Shown here piece by piece: positions 26,099 through 35,368 of a DNA stretch of 64,000 nt. The stretch lies in the NCBI GenBank assembly GCA_942491185.1, contig CALOAB010000009.1, positions 62,001 through 126,000 of the forward strand. Direction: 5' to 3'. A program made the position numbers and the translations under genes. Positions within the stretch are counted from its first letter, which is position 1; each line of letters opens with the position of its first letter. The notes beneath the pieces are model-generated. The model made no database searches. It was not told where the DNA came from and saw only the letters and a program-made list of their open reading frames with translations. Source of the stretch: SLRI01 sp942491185. Its GTDB lineage: Bacteria; Pseudomonadota; Alphaproteobacteria; Geminicoccales; Geminicoccaceae.

Positions 26099-26400
26099 AG
26101 CTTGGTCCCCGAGGAGAAGCTGAATTCCAGAAGTTCCATGAACTCGAGCCGGCCGGTGATCTTGGTCCAGGCGCGCTCGATGGCCGATGCCCGGATCACG
26201 GTGGCGGTCGACCGCACGGTGCGGGTCTCGCCATAGGGCACGTCGGTCGGGGCGTCGTGGATGATGACCTCGTCGCCCGGAAAAAACTCGATGTCACCGT
26301 CGAGATCGGCATAGGCATGTAGATTGTCGAAGCTGTGCTCGACCTCGACCGTGCACGGCACGGTGAAGGTCTCGCGGCTGGCCAGGAAGCCGGCGATCAT
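26095..26400 (-). CDS. Conserved small protein of the puh-acsF region
   Basis: 101-residue soluble-looking protein between puhC and acsF, coupled to both by ATGA overlaps. It has no membrane segment; the sequence is rich in acidic residues (HAYADLDGDIEFFPGDEVIIHD) and ends with ELLEFSFSSG. An unnamed open frame of this size occurs at the same place in other proteobacterial photosynthesis clusters, so it is a real and conserved gene, probably concerned with complex assembly or the cyclase step. Function unknown; a role as an AcsF partner would be inference from position only. Confidence 0.8.
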   Translation of the reverse strand: MIAGFLASRETFTVPCTVEVEHSFDNLHAYADLDGDIEFFPGDEVIIHDAPTDVPYGETRTVRSTATVIRASAIERAWTKITGRLEFMELLEFSFSSGTKL

Positions 26401-26861
26401 AGGGTCCCTCCATCGGCGACCAGCAGCCGGGCAAAGGCCTCGGAATTGGTCTGGCCGAAGCCATCCAAGGGCACCCTGCGACCCGTCTCTGGATCCTCGA
26501 GGAACAGTCGACCATCGGTCAGCGCGGAAAGCAAGAACGGCGGCTCGATGCCGACGCCCGAGCGATGTCGCTCACGGGCGAAGCCGCGCAGCACGCCGCG
26601 CACGAAGCCGCTGTTCGAGCCGGGCTCGATCGTGAAGACGAGCTCGTCGTCGGGCGCCTCGAACACCAGGAGCGCACCATTCTCCCGATCCTCGAAACGC
26701 AGCATGCGTTCCATCGCAACCGCGGCTTCGGGGTTCTTCACCACACCGACATCGAACGCCTGGCCGCCGACCACCGCGAGGAGGGCGAAGCCGACGACGA
26801 GCCCCGCACCGATCAGCGCCGGTTTGGGGATGAAAGGGGTGCTGGTTAAGTTTTCGCTCAT
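26397..26861 (-). CDS. puhC: PuhC, reaction-centre/LH1 assembly protein
   Basis: Membrane-anchored assembly factor for the RC-LH1 core. 154 residues from the ATG at 26861 (GGAGGG site upstream): cytoplasmic N-terminus, one transmembrane segment (ALIGAGLVVGFALLAVVGGQAF, residues 15-36), then a periplasmic domain with MLRFEDRENGALLVFEAP and the typical GFVRGVLRGFARERHRSG block. Lies between puhB and the small conserved gene, the usual order. Confidence 0.92.
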   Translation of the reverse strand: MSENLTSTPFIPKPALIGAGLVVGFALLAVVGGQAFDVGVVKNPEAAVAMERMLRFEDRENGALLVFEAPDDELVFTIEPGSNSGFVRGVLRGFARERHRSGVGIEPPFLLSALTDGRLFLEDPETGRRVPLDGFGQTNSEAFARLLVADGGTL

Positions 26862-26930
26862 GACCGGGTCGTCCCTCCTTGACCTCGACCTTTGCTTGAC
26901 TTGCACCTCGGTGCGGCTGAGGGAATGGCC

Positions 26931-27653
26931 TCAGCGCGCCAGTGCGGCGAAATCGCCCGACCGATTGCCTTTCGTCTCGGATGTCGCCGCACCCTGACGG
27001 GCATCCGGGGCGGGCATGGCTTTTAGCTCCGGCGGCATCTCCGGGTTGATCGCGCGGCCGAGCACCTCGGCGGCGTGAACAGGGTCGGGGATGCAGCGGA
27101 GCATCGGCTCGGGCCGGCTGAACCGCCAGCGGCGGGCGTGCGGCCAGAGGTGGAGATAGGCGATGCGGTCGCGACCGGCAATCTTCAAGATGATATCGCC
27201 CGTCCCGTCACGATGCTGCTTGAGATCACCCTCGGCCAGGCTCTTGAACGGGATGTTGATGCTAACGGGAATGGCGATGCCCGAGCGGATCACGACGCGC
27301 TTGTTGGTGATCGTATAGAGCGTCGAGCGGGCGCTGAGCCAGGCGAGGCCGGTGAGCAGCGCGGTCACGGTGATGGTGAGCACGACCGGCCAGAAGAGCG
27401 CGCTCAGGGTCATGCCCAGCGTGTAGCCGTCGTAGAGCCGGCCGATGAAGTGCCAGACCATGAGCACGACGCAGTAGATCGCCACCTTGCGCGCATGGAA
27501 AGCGTGGATCGCAAAGCTCTTCCAGTCCGGCAGCCCCTGCCAGAGGACGTCCTCGCCCTCTGGCGGGCGGCCGGGAAGACCGGGCACGGGCTCGAAATCG
27601 TGCTCGCCCATGGCGCCTGCGTGATGCGGCTCGAGAGAGGCCTGGCGGCTCAT
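26931..27653 (-). CDS. puhB: PuhB, reaction-centre assembly protein
   Basis: Membrane assembly factor for the reaction centre, with a PH-like (bPH_2) domain. 240 residues: N-terminal EGEDVLWQGLPDWKSFAIHAFH, two or three hydrophobic helices (residues 57-115), then TLYTITNKRVVIRSGIAI, the hallmark of the domain, and LHLWPHARRWRF. Start overlaps the puhA stop (ATGA). Order puhA-puhB-puhC is the conserved one. Confidence 0.95.
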   Translation of the reverse strand: MSRQASLEPHHAGAMGEHDFEPVPGLPGRPPEGEDVLWQGLPDWKSFAIHAFHARKVAIYCVVLMVWHFIGRLYDGYTLGMTLSALFWPVVLTITVTALLTGLAWLSARSTLYTITNKRVVIRSGIAIPVSINIPFKSLAEGDLKQHRDGTGDIILKIAGRDRIAYLHLWPHARRWRFSRPEPMLRCIPDPVHAAEVLGRAINPEMPPELKAMPAPDARQGAATSETKGNRSGDFAALAR

Positions 27654-28417
27654 ATCACCGGCCCGAGGCGATCAGCGGTGGCATAGAGCTGGCCGCCGCC
27701 ATAATAGGCGCCGATCTTGTCCTCCTCGAGATGGGTGACCTGATCCAGGCTCTTGGTGCGCGGCACGTCCTTGAAGTGCTCGGCCAGGATCGACTTGACC
27801 ATGACCGTGCCCTTGAAGCGATTGAGCCTGGCCATGGACATCGGCAGCAGCACCTGGCCACCGCCGCTCAGCTCGACCTGGTAGTAGCGGATGATCGCCT
27901 CCGAGCGGTCGATCCAGATGTCGCTGATCTTGCCGGCAACGCCACCGTCGGCGCCGATCACCGGCATGCCACGCGGGTCGGTATCCTCGGCCGCCACCTC
28001 GAAGTGATCATCGACACGAAGCGGCACGATGCGCGGCTTGCCGTCGAAGGTGATGTCCGCATAGTCCCCGCGCTCGGCGTAGGCGGCCGGACCCACGGCG
28101 TCGACCATCGGATTGCCGGTCGGGTGCAGTGGCGCGCCCGGGAAGCTCTCGAGCGGCTGCGCCTTGATCTCGCGCGTGTCGAACCTGCCATCGGGGACCG
28201 AATACGTGCCGCCCTCGGACCGCTGGTAGGTCTTCGGCGCCGGTATCGGCAGCAGGAAATCGCCGGTATCTGCTCGGCCACCGTCAGCGTCGAGCGGGTA
28301 GCCCTCGCGCTTGCCCTCGCGCAGCAGGTAGATGACGAGGCAGAAGAAGAAGGCCCAAAAGACGTAGAGCACGAGTTGTGCGACGTCGATGTAGCCGGTG
28401 ATTGCGCCTGTATCCAT
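27650..28417 (-). CDS. puhA: Photosynthetic reaction centre H subunit
   Basis: Third core subunit, capping L and M on the cytoplasmic side and guiding protons to QB. 255 residues: one N-terminal transmembrane helix (AQLVLYVFWAFFFCLVIYLL), then the RREGYPL-like REGKREGYPLD and a globular domain with the PRC-barrel segment VAGKISDIWIDRSEAIIRYYQVEL. Length is normal. 39 bases after lhaA; coupled to puhB. Confidence 0.98.
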   Translation of the reverse strand: MDTGAITGYIDVAQLVLYVFWAFFFCLVIYLLREGKREGYPLDADGGRADTGDFLLPIPAPKTYQRSEGGTYSVPDGRFDTREIKAQPLESFPGAPLHPTGNPMVDAVGPAAYAERGDYADITFDGKPRIVPLRVDDHFEVAAEDTDPRGMPVIGADGGVAGKISDIWIDRSEAIIRYYQVELSGGGQVLLPMSMARLNRFKGTVMVKSILAEHFKDVPRTKSLDQVTHLEEDKIGAYYGGGQLYATADRLGPVI

Positions 28418-28456
28418 GTGACGTCTCCGAGATTGCCCCGCTAGGGTAAGCCGGCC

Positions 28457-29929
28457 TCAGGCCGGAAATTCGTTCAAGCCGAACTTGGCTGGTTGCGTGG
28501 ATGACGGGTCGCGCTGGCGCGCGCTGCTGACCAGCGGGCCGATGGCGACCAACGTCGCGAATAGAAAAGCGATTTCCAGGTGGTAGACGACGCTGTAGCC
28601 GACCTCGGGGCCGGTCATCGCCGGGCCGAGCACGCCGTTGCTGGCGAGCGTCGTCACCAGGTCGCGAATGATGCCACCGAGCCCGACGGCAACGCCGGTC
28701 GCGGTGGCGACCACGGCACCCCAGGCACCCAGCGCCAAGCCGCTCTGGCCATCTTTCGCGAGATGCATGGATGCGGTCAGCATCGCCACGGCGAAGAGCC
28801 CGCCACCGAAGCCGATCAGCACCGTGCCGACCCGAAAGAGCGCGGCAGAGCCGAGCGGCTCGGCGAAGATGACGGCCGAGAAGGCGACGATGCCGAGCAG
28901 CAGGCCGAGGCTCGCCAGGCGGTAGGGATCGCTGCCGCGGCCGAGGCGCCGGGCGGCAAGCGCAAAGCCGGCGAGCGAGCCGCCGGCGAGGAGTGCCGTG
29001 AGCAGCGTCGTCTGGCCCACGGAAAGTCCGAGGATCTCGCCGCCATAGGGCTCGAGCAAGACGTCCTGCATGCTGAACGCCGCGGTGCCGAGGCCGACGG
29101 CCACGAGCACGCGGGTCGCCTGGCCACCATTGACGAAGGCAGACCACGATGCACGGAAGGAGGGCCGCACCTCGTCGCTGTGCCGCGTCAGCTGCGGGTT
29201 CCGCGCCTCCTGCTTCCAGAGCGCAACCGTGTTGAGAACGACGGTGACGACGGCCGTGCCCTGGATCACCTGGATCAGCTGCACCTGGCTGAAGTCGTGG
29301 AGCACGACGCCGAAGACGAGCGACGCACCGACCATGCCAAGCAGCAGGGTGACGTAGAGCAGGGCCACGACCCGCGGCCGCTTGTCCACCGGTGCGAGGT
29401 CGGTGGCGAGCGCCAGGCCCGCGGTCTGGGCGGTGTGCAGCCCGGCGCCGACCAGGAGAAAGGCCAAGGCCGCACCCGCGGGGCCGAGCCAGGCCGGGCC
29501 GGTGCTGTCGCCGGAAAGCACGATGAGCGCAAACGGCATGATCGCCAGCCCGCCGAACTGCAGGAGCGTGCCCATCCAGAGATAGGGCACCCGGCGCCAG
29601 CCGAGGAACGAGCGGTGGTTGTCGGACTTGAAGCCGATCAGCGTGCGGAACGGCGCGAAGAGCAGCGGCAGCGACACCATGAGCGCCACGAGCCAGGTGG
29701 GCACGCCGAGCTCGACGATCATCACGCGGTTGAGCGTGCCGGTGAGCAGCACGACGGCCATGCCGACCGAGATCTGGAAGAGCGAGAGGCGCAGCAGGCG
29801 GGGCAGCGGCAGGTCGTCGCTGGCGGCGTCGGCGAAGGGCAGGAAGCGGGGACCCAGGATGACCCAGGTCTTGGCCAGCTGATCGTTCAGCTTGCCGACT
29901 GCCGCCTTGCCCGTCGCCGCCTTGCTCAT
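28457..29929 (-). CDS. lhaA: LhaA, light-harvesting 1 assembly protein (PucC family)
   Basis: MFS-like membrane protein needed for LH1 formation, probably handing bacteriochlorophyll to nascent antenna chains. 490 residues, about 12 helices. Family motifs: FQISVGMAVVLLTGTLNRVMIVELGVP, FAPFRTLIGFKSDNH and GWRRVPYLWMG. ATG at 29929 overlaps the bchM stop (ATGA). A second, shorter PucC-family gene lies beside bchG (43744-45165). Position between bchM and puhA identifies this one as LhaA. Confidence 0.95.
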   Translation of the reverse strand: MSKAATGKAAVGKLNDQLAKTWVILGPRFLPFADAASDDLPLPRLLRLSLFQISVGMAVVLLTGTLNRVMIVELGVPTWLVALMVSLPLLFAPFRTLIGFKSDNHRSFLGWRRVPYLWMGTLLQFGGLAIMPFALIVLSGDSTGPAWLGPAGAALAFLLVGAGLHTAQTAGLALATDLAPVDKRPRVVALLYVTLLLGMVGASLVFGVVLHDFSQVQLIQVIQGTAVVTVVLNTVALWKQEARNPQLTRHSDEVRPSFRASWSAFVNGGQATRVLVAVGLGTAAFSMQDVLLEPYGGEILGLSVGQTTLLTALLAGGSLAGFALAARRLGRGSDPYRLASLGLLLGIVAFSAVIFAEPLGSAALFRVGTVLIGFGGGLFAVAMLTASMHLAKDGQSGLALGAWGAVVATATGVAVGLGGIIRDLVTTLASNGVLGPAMTGPEVGYSVVYHLEIAFLFATLVAIGPLVSSARQRDPSSTQPAKFGLNEFPA

Positions 29930-30627
29930 GGCCTGACCAGCTCCATCGCCTGGCTGGTGTAGAAGCCGCGCGCGACGCGGTTGGTCCGGGCCGGCATCCA
30001 TTCGGCCAGCGCCGGCTCGTCGAGCAGCAGGCTGCGCAGATGAAGCTCGGCCACGGGCTCGATCGCCGGCGCCCTGTCGCCCTTCGGGAAGAGCTTGCCG
30101 ACCGCGTGCATGGTCGCCAGCGCCGTCGTGCGCGGCGCGAAGGTGAAGAGCACCGAGCCCGTCGTCCGCGCGGTGAAGCCGGCCAGCACGTCGACGATGT
30201 CCGGTGCCCGGTAGTGGATCAGCGAGTCCATGGCGACCACGTGATCGAAGCTGCCGAGCGCCGGGTCGAACATGTCACCGGTGCGAAAGTCGATCCGCCC
30301 GGGGCCGGGGATCGCGGGCAGGCGTTGCCTCGCGAGATCGACCAAAGTCGGCGAGAGGTCGATCGCCACCACCTCGGCACCGCGCTTGGCGGCCTCGACG
30401 GACAGCGCGCCAGTGCCGCAGCCGGCATCGAGCAGCCGGCGGCCGGTCAGGTCACGCGGCAGCCAGTCGAGCAGCGTCTGCCGCATGGTATCGCGGCCGG
30501 CGCGAACCGTGGCGCGGATACCGCTCACCGGCACGTCGCTGGTCAGCCGCGCCCACGCATCGACCGCGGTGCGGTCGAAATAGTGGAGCAGCTGCGAGCG
30601 CCGGGTCTGGTAGGTGGCGGTGGGCAT
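29926..30627 (-). CDS. bchM: Mg-protoporphyrin IX methyltransferase
   Basis: SAM-dependent methylation of the ring-C propionate of Mg-protoporphyrin IX, the step before AcsF. 233 residues with the SAM-binding LLDAGCGTGALSVEAAKRG (about residue 65), the IDFRTGDM block, and the MAxDSLIHY-type signature (VAMDSLIHYRAPD). Coupled to bchL (TGATG) and to lhaA (ATGA). Confidence 0.96.
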   Translation of the reverse strand: MPTATYQTRRSQLLHYFDRTAVDAWARLTSDVPVSGIRATVRAGRDTMRQTLLDWLPRDLTGRRLLDAGCGTGALSVEAAKRGAEVVAIDLSPTLVDLARQRLPAIPGPGRIDFRTGDMFDPALGSFDHVVAMDSLIHYRAPDIVDVLAGFTARTTGSVLFTFAPRTTALATMHAVGKLFPKGDRAPAIEPVAELHLRSLLLDEPALAEWMPARTNRVARGFYTSQAMELVRP

Positions 30628-31547
30628 CAGTCGAAGCCCAGCAACTCGAAGATGTCACGATCGCGCATCGGCGTCGCTTCCATGGGCTCGACGCCGTTCC
30701 AGAGCGTCTGCGCGACCCGCATGTACTCGGCCTGCACGGCCAGCACTTCCTCGGTGGGCTCGAGCTCGAAAAGGGTGGATTTCTTCAGCCGCGAGCGGCG
30801 GATGACGTCGAGATCCTGGAAGTGGCCCATGGTCTTGAGGCCGACCACCGCGTTGTACTTGTCGATCTCGTCGGTGTCCTTGGAGCGATTGGCGATCACG
30901 CCGCCGAGCCTGACATCGTAGTTCTTCGACTTGGCCTTGATGGCGGCGACGATGCGGTTCATCGCGTAGATCGAATCGAAGTCGTTGGCGGTGACGATGA
31001 TCGCCCGGTCGGCATGCTGCAAAGGTGCTGCGAAGCCGCCACAAACGACGTCACCCAGGACGTCGAAGATGACGACGTCGGTCTCTTCCAGCAGGTGATG
31101 CTCCTTCAAGAGCTTCACCGTCTGGCCGACCACGTAGCCGCCGCAGCCGGTGCCGGCCGGCGGGCCGCCCGCCTCGACGCACATCACGCCGTTGTAGCCT
31201 TCGTAGACGAAGTCCTCGACCTGCAGCTCCTCGGCGTGGAAGTTGACCGATTCCAGCACGTCGATCACCGTCGGCATCAGCTTCTTGGTGAGCGTGAAGG
31301 TCGAATCGTGCTTCGGATCGCAACCGATCTGCAGGACACGCTTGCCGAGCTTGGAGAAGGCGACGGAGAGGTTCGACGACGTCGTGCTCTTGCCGATGCC
31401 ACCCTTGCCGTAGACGGCGAAGACCTTGGCCCCCTCGATCTTGACGTTGGGGTCCAGCTTCACCTGCACGCTGCCTTCGCCGTCCTCCTGCTTCTGCGCG
31501 GTCGGGTGCAGCTTGTGGCGGGGCATGTCCAAAGTAAGGGTGCTCAC
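30627..31547 (-). CDS. bchL: Light-independent protochlorophyllide reductase iron protein, subunit L
   Basis: NifH-like ATP-dependent electron donor for BchNB (dark-operative protochlorophyllide reductase). 306 residues. P-loop AVYGKGGIGKSTTSSNLS; cluster cysteines in GTGCGGYVVGQ and LGDVVCGGFAAP. The GTG at 31547 overlaps the bchH stop (GTGA) and begins a short extension before the conserved core, giving normal length. Its oxygen sensitivity, next to the oxygen-requiring AcsF, suggests synthesis under low oxygen. Confidence 0.97.
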   Translation of the reverse strand: MSTLTLDMPRHKLHPTAQKQEDGEGSVQVKLDPNVKIEGAKVFAVYGKGGIGKSTTSSNLSVAFSKLGKRVLQIGCDPKHDSTFTLTKKLMPTVIDVLESVNFHAEELQVEDFVYEGYNGVMCVEAGGPPAGTGCGGYVVGQTVKLLKEHHLLEETDVVIFDVLGDVVCGGFAAPLQHADRAIIVTANDFDSIYAMNRIVAAIKAKSKNYDVRLGGVIANRSKDTDEIDKYNAVVGLKTMGHFQDLDVIRRSRLKKSTLFELEPTEEVLAVQAEYMRVAQTLWNGVEPMEATPMRDRDIFELLGFD

Positions 31548-34500
31548 GCGGCCATCTCCTTGGTGACCGCACTCGTGGCGATCTTGTTGGGTTGAACGGG
31601 GGTGGCGGCTGGGGCCGGCTCGACGCCGATCCCCTCGAGCCGATCCTCGAGATCTTCGCAACTCTCGCGCAGCGCCTCGAGCGTCGCTTCGTCGGGCTCC
31701 CAGTACTGCCGCTCATAGGCTTCGAGCAGCCGGTTCGCGACCTTGGCCGAGGCCTTGGGGTTCAAGGCCGCCAAGCGCTCACGCATCGCCGGGTCGAGGA
31801 CGAAGGTCTGGGTGATCTCGCGGTAGACCCAGGGCGCCACCTGACCGGTCGTCGCCGACCAGCCCATGGTGTTGGTGACATGCGCCTCGATCTGCCGGAC
31901 ACCTTCGTAGCCGTGCTCGAGCATGCCCTCGTACCATTTGGGATTGAGCATCCGGGTCCGGGTCTCGAGCGCCACCTGCTCGCCGAGCGAGCGGACCGTG
32001 CCGCCGCCCTTGGTCTGGTCGCCGATATAGACCGGCACCGGTGGCACGCCGTCTTGCGTCTGGGTGCCCTTGGCCCGGGCAACCGCACGGCTGATGCCGC
32101 CCAGATTGTCGAAATAGTGGTCGACCGTGGTGACCCCGAGCTCGACCGATTCGAGGTTCTGGTAGGCCAGCTCGACACCCTCGAGCACGCTGCCGAGCAG
32201 CTCGGCCTGGCGCATCGGCTTGCCGGAGCGGCCATAAGCGAAGCATTTGCGCTTGGTGTAGGTCTCGGCCAGCTCGTCCTCGTCGTCCCAGCAGCCGCTG
32301 TCGATCAGCTGGTTGACGTTCGAGCCGTAGGCGCCGTCGGCATTGCTGAAGACGCGCAGTGCCGCGGTCTCCAGATCACAGCCATGCCTGGTCATGTGCG
32401 CCAGCGCGTTGCGGCGGATGAAGTTCATCTCGGCCGGCTCGTCGGCGCTGGCGGCGAGGAAGCAGGCTTCCGCCAGGAGCCGGGTCTGCAGCGGCAGGAG
32501 GTCCCTGAAGATGCCGGAAAGCGTCACCGCCACGTCGATCCGGGGCCGGCCCAGCTCTTCCAGGCTGACCAGCTCGGCGCCGGCGAGGCGGCCGTAAGAG
32601 TCGAAGCGCGGCCGGGCACCGACCAAGGCCAGCACCTGGGCGATCGGGCCGCCCTCGGACTTCAGGTTGTCGGTGCCCCAGAGCACCAGTGCGACGGTCT
32701 CGGGCAGGCCATTGCCGTCGGCCATGTGCCGCTCGATCAACCGCTGCGCCTGCTTCGCACCGTCCGCCACCGCGAAGGCGGAGGGCAGGCGGAAGGGGTC
32801 GAAGCCGTGCAGGTTGCGGCCGGTCGGCAGGATCGCCGGCTGGCGGAGCAGGTCGCCGCCCGGCACCGGCCGGACGAAGCGGCCGTCCAGGGCCTGGAGG
32901 ATGCCCGGCAGCTCGTGATCCTCGGCCAGCAGCCGATCGGCACGCGCCAGCGTCCGCAGCTGCTCGAGCATCGCGACGTCACGGGGCGTCGCGGTGAGCG
33001 CCAGCACGGCTTCGGGAGCGGCACCCTCGACCAGCGCCTCGAGCGCGTCGCGCGACGGCAGCGGGCCTTCGTTCGCCTCGGCCATGGCGAGCAGCATGTC
33101 GGTCCGGGCCTCGACGCTGAGCGGCTTGCCGATGACGTGCAGGCCGTGCGGGATCAGCGTGTACTCCAGGTCGAGCACCGCACCGGTGAGCTTGGCGATC
33201 TCGGCGGTGGCGGCATCGCCCCAGGCCGGCTCGGCGGTTGCCAGCTCGAGCTCGGAGGCCTGCAGCTGGACCAGCTCGGCGAGCCGTGCGCGCTCTTCCT
33301 GGGCGTCCGGGGCGAGGCCGCGCCAGCGGTCGAGCGAGCTCTTCAGCTCGACCAGGCCCTTGTAGAGCCCGGCATGGGCGACCGGCGGGGTGAGGTGGCT
33401 GATCAGCGTGGCAGCCGCGCGCCGCTTGGCGATCGTGCCCTCGGACGGGTTGTTCGCGGCATAGAGGTAGAGGTTGGGCAGATCGGCGATCAGCCGCTCG
33501 GGCCAGCAGGCGGCCGACATGCCGGCCTGCTTGCCGGGCATGAACTCGAGCGCGCCGTGGGTGCCGAAATGCAGGACGGCGTGGGCGCCGTATTCCTGGC
33601 GCAGCCAGCGGTAGAAGGCGGAGAAGGCGTGGGTCGGGGCGAAGCCCTTCTCGAAGAGCAGCCGCATCGGGTCGCCCTCGTAGCCGAAGCCCGGCTGAAT
33701 GCCGACGAAGACATTGCCGAAGCGCTCGCCCAGGACGAACAGGCTCTGGCCGTCGGTGAGCTGGCGGCCGGGTGCCGGGCCCCAGGCGCCCTCGATCTCG
33801 TCGAGATACGGCTCCTGGCGGACATGCTGGTCGACCGGGATGCGGTGGAAAACGTTGGCATCGGCGCCGAACTGCTCGGCATTGCCCTTGAGCAGCCGGT
33901 CGCGCAGCGCGTCCTCGCTCTCCGGCACCTCGACGTCGTAGCCGGCCTCGTGCATCGCCGTCAGCGTGCGGAAGAGGGAAGCGAAGACGGCGAGATAGGC
34001 CGCGGTGCCGGTGGCGCCGGCATTGGGCGGGAAGTTGAAGAGGACGATGCCGATCTTGCGCTCGGCGCGCTCGGTGCGGCGCAGCTGGATCAGCTTCTCG
34101 ACGCGGGCCGCCAGGAGCTCGGCACGGTCGCCATGGGCCTCCATGTCGCCGGCCCGGTCGTCCTTGGCCATCGCCGGACGGCCGCCATAGATCATCGGCC
34201 CGGTCGAGCCGTCGAGCTCCGGGATCGCCACCATCATCGTGGCCTCGACCGGCTGCAGGCCGCGATCCGAGCTTTCCCACTCGGGCAGCGTCTGGAACTC
34301 GAGCGCGTGCGCGGCGATGTAGGGCACGTCGAGGCGCGCCAGCATGTCCTCGGCCGCCTTGGCGTCGTTGTAGGCGGGACCACCGACCAGCGAGAAGCCG
34401 GTGAGCGAGACGACCGCGTCGACGGCTGGTGCGTCGTCCTTGAAGAAGTAGCGCTCGACCGCCGGCCTGGCGTCGAGCCCGGACGCGAATGCCGGCACCA

Positions 34501-35368
34501 CCTCGAGCCCCTTGGCCTCGAGCGCCGCGATCACGCCGTCATAATGGCCGCTATCACCGGCCAGCACATAAGAGCGCATGACCAGGAGGCCGACCCGGCC
34601 CTTCTTGGCCCGCTTGGCCGAGACGCCCGGCAGCTTGGCCAGATCCTCGGTCACCCGGCCCTTGAGCCGCGGGTGGTAGAGGCCGAGATCGGGATGGTCG
34701 ACGGGCAGCTTGGCGTCCAGCGTGCCGCGCAGCACTTCCCGGGGACCGGCCGCGTAGCGGTTGACCAGCCAGCGGACCATGTTGGCGATGTTCTCGTCCG
34801 AGCCGGCGAGCCAGTACTGCATCGAGAGGAAGTAGGCGCGGATATCCTGGGCGGCGCCCGGCACGAAGCGCAGGATCTTCGGCAGCCGGCGCAGCATGGT
34901 CATCTGCCTGGCGCCGTCGCTCTGCTGGTTGCTCGCGCGCTTCGGCTTCAGCCGCTTGAGCAGCGCCATCGCACCGCTCTGCTTCGCCTGCATGTCGAAG
35001 CGGCCCATCCGGGTGAGCTTGACCACCTCGGTCGCCGAGATGCAGGAGATCATCGCGTCGCAGTGGTCGCGCCGCGCCTCGAGCCACGGCAGGACGGCCT
35101 GGATGTGATCCTCGAGGAAGAGCATGCAGGAGAAGACGATGTCGGCCTGCTCGATGTCCTGGCGGCAGCGCTCGAGCGCCGCGGCATCGTTGCCGAACTC
35201 GGTCGCCGCGTGCAGCCGCAGCTCGAGACCCGGCATCTCCTTGCGCAAGGTCATCCGGGCGCGGGCGAAGGCACCAGCCGCGTGATTGTCCAAGGTGACG
35301 ATCGTCACCCGGACCGGAACACCGCACGCCTGCGGCTTATCAGCGGCCGAAATGCGCTTTTGCATCAT
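31544..35368 (-). CDS. bchH: Magnesium chelatase large subunit
   Basis: Porphyrin-binding subunit of Mg-chelatase, which inserts Mg2+ into protoporphyrin IX with the BchI and BchD ATPases (not in this window). About 1274 residues, normal for the CobN/BchH family. The N-terminal VRVTIVTLDNHAAGAFARA and interior blocks such as VLHFGTHGALEFMPGKQAGMS, NNPSEGTIAKRR and CFAYGRSGK are characteristic. ATG at 35368 (or 35365) overlaps the end of bchB by about 29 bases, more than other overlaps here; a GTG at VTIVTLDN would avoid overlap but loses expected N-terminal residues. Confidence 0.96.
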   Translation of the reverse strand: MMQKRISAADKPQACGVPVRVTIVTLDNHAAGAFARARMTLRKEMPGLELRLHAATEFGNDAAALERCRQDIEQADIVFSCMLFLEDHIQAVLPWLEARRDHCDAMISCISATEVVKLTRMGRFDMQAKQSGAMALLKRLKPKRASNQQSDGARQMTMLRRLPKILRFVPGAAQDIRAYFLSMQYWLAGSDENIANMVRWLVNRYAAGPREVLRGTLDAKLPVDHPDLGLYHPRLKGRVTEDLAKLPGVSAKRAKKGRVGLLVMRSYVLAGDSGHYDGVIAALEAKGLEVVPAFASGLDARPAVERYFFKDDAPAVDAVVSLTGFSLVGGPAYNDAKAAEDMLARLDVPYIAAHALEFQTLPEWESSDRGLQPVEATMMVAIPELDGSTGPMIYGGRPAMAKDDRAGDMEAHGDRAELLAARVEKLIQLRRTERAERKIGIVLFNFPPNAGATGTAAYLAVFASLFRTLTAMHEAGYDVEVPESEDALRDRLLKGNAEQFGADANVFHRIPVDQHVRQEPYLDEIEGAWGPAPGRQLTDGQSLFVLGERFGNVFVGIQPGFGYEGDPMRLLFEKGFAPTHAFSAFYRWLRQEYGAHAVLHFGTHGALEFMPGKQAGMSAACWPERLIADLPNLYLYAANNPSEGTIAKRRAAATLISHLTPPVAHAGLYKGLVELKSSLDRWRGLAPDAQEERARLAELVQLQASELELATAEPAWGDAATAEIAKLTGAVLDLEYTLIPHGLHVIGKPLSVEARTDMLLAMAEANEGPLPSRDALEALVEGAAPEAVLALTATPRDVAMLEQLRTLARADRLLAEDHELPGILQALDGRFVRPVPGGDLLRQPAILPTGRNLHGFDPFRLPSAFAVADGAKQAQRLIERHMADGNGLPETVALVLWGTDNLKSEGGPIAQVLALVGARPRFDSYGRLAGAELVSLEELGRPRIDVAVTLSGIFRDLLPLQTRLLAEACFLAASADEPAEMNFIRRNALAHMTRHGCDLETAALRVFSNADGAYGSNVNQLIDSGCWDDEDELAETYTKRKCFAYGRSGKPMRQAELLGSVLEGVELAYQNLESVELGVTTVDHYFDNLGGISRAVARAKGTQTQDGVPPVPVYIGDQTKGGGTVRSLGEQVALETRTRMLNPKWYEGMLEHGYEGVRQIEAHVTNTMGWSATTGQVAPWVYREITQTFVLDPAMRERLAALNPKASAKVANRLLEAYERQYWEPDEATLEALRESCEDLEDRLEGIGVEPAPAATPVQPNKIATSAVTKEMAA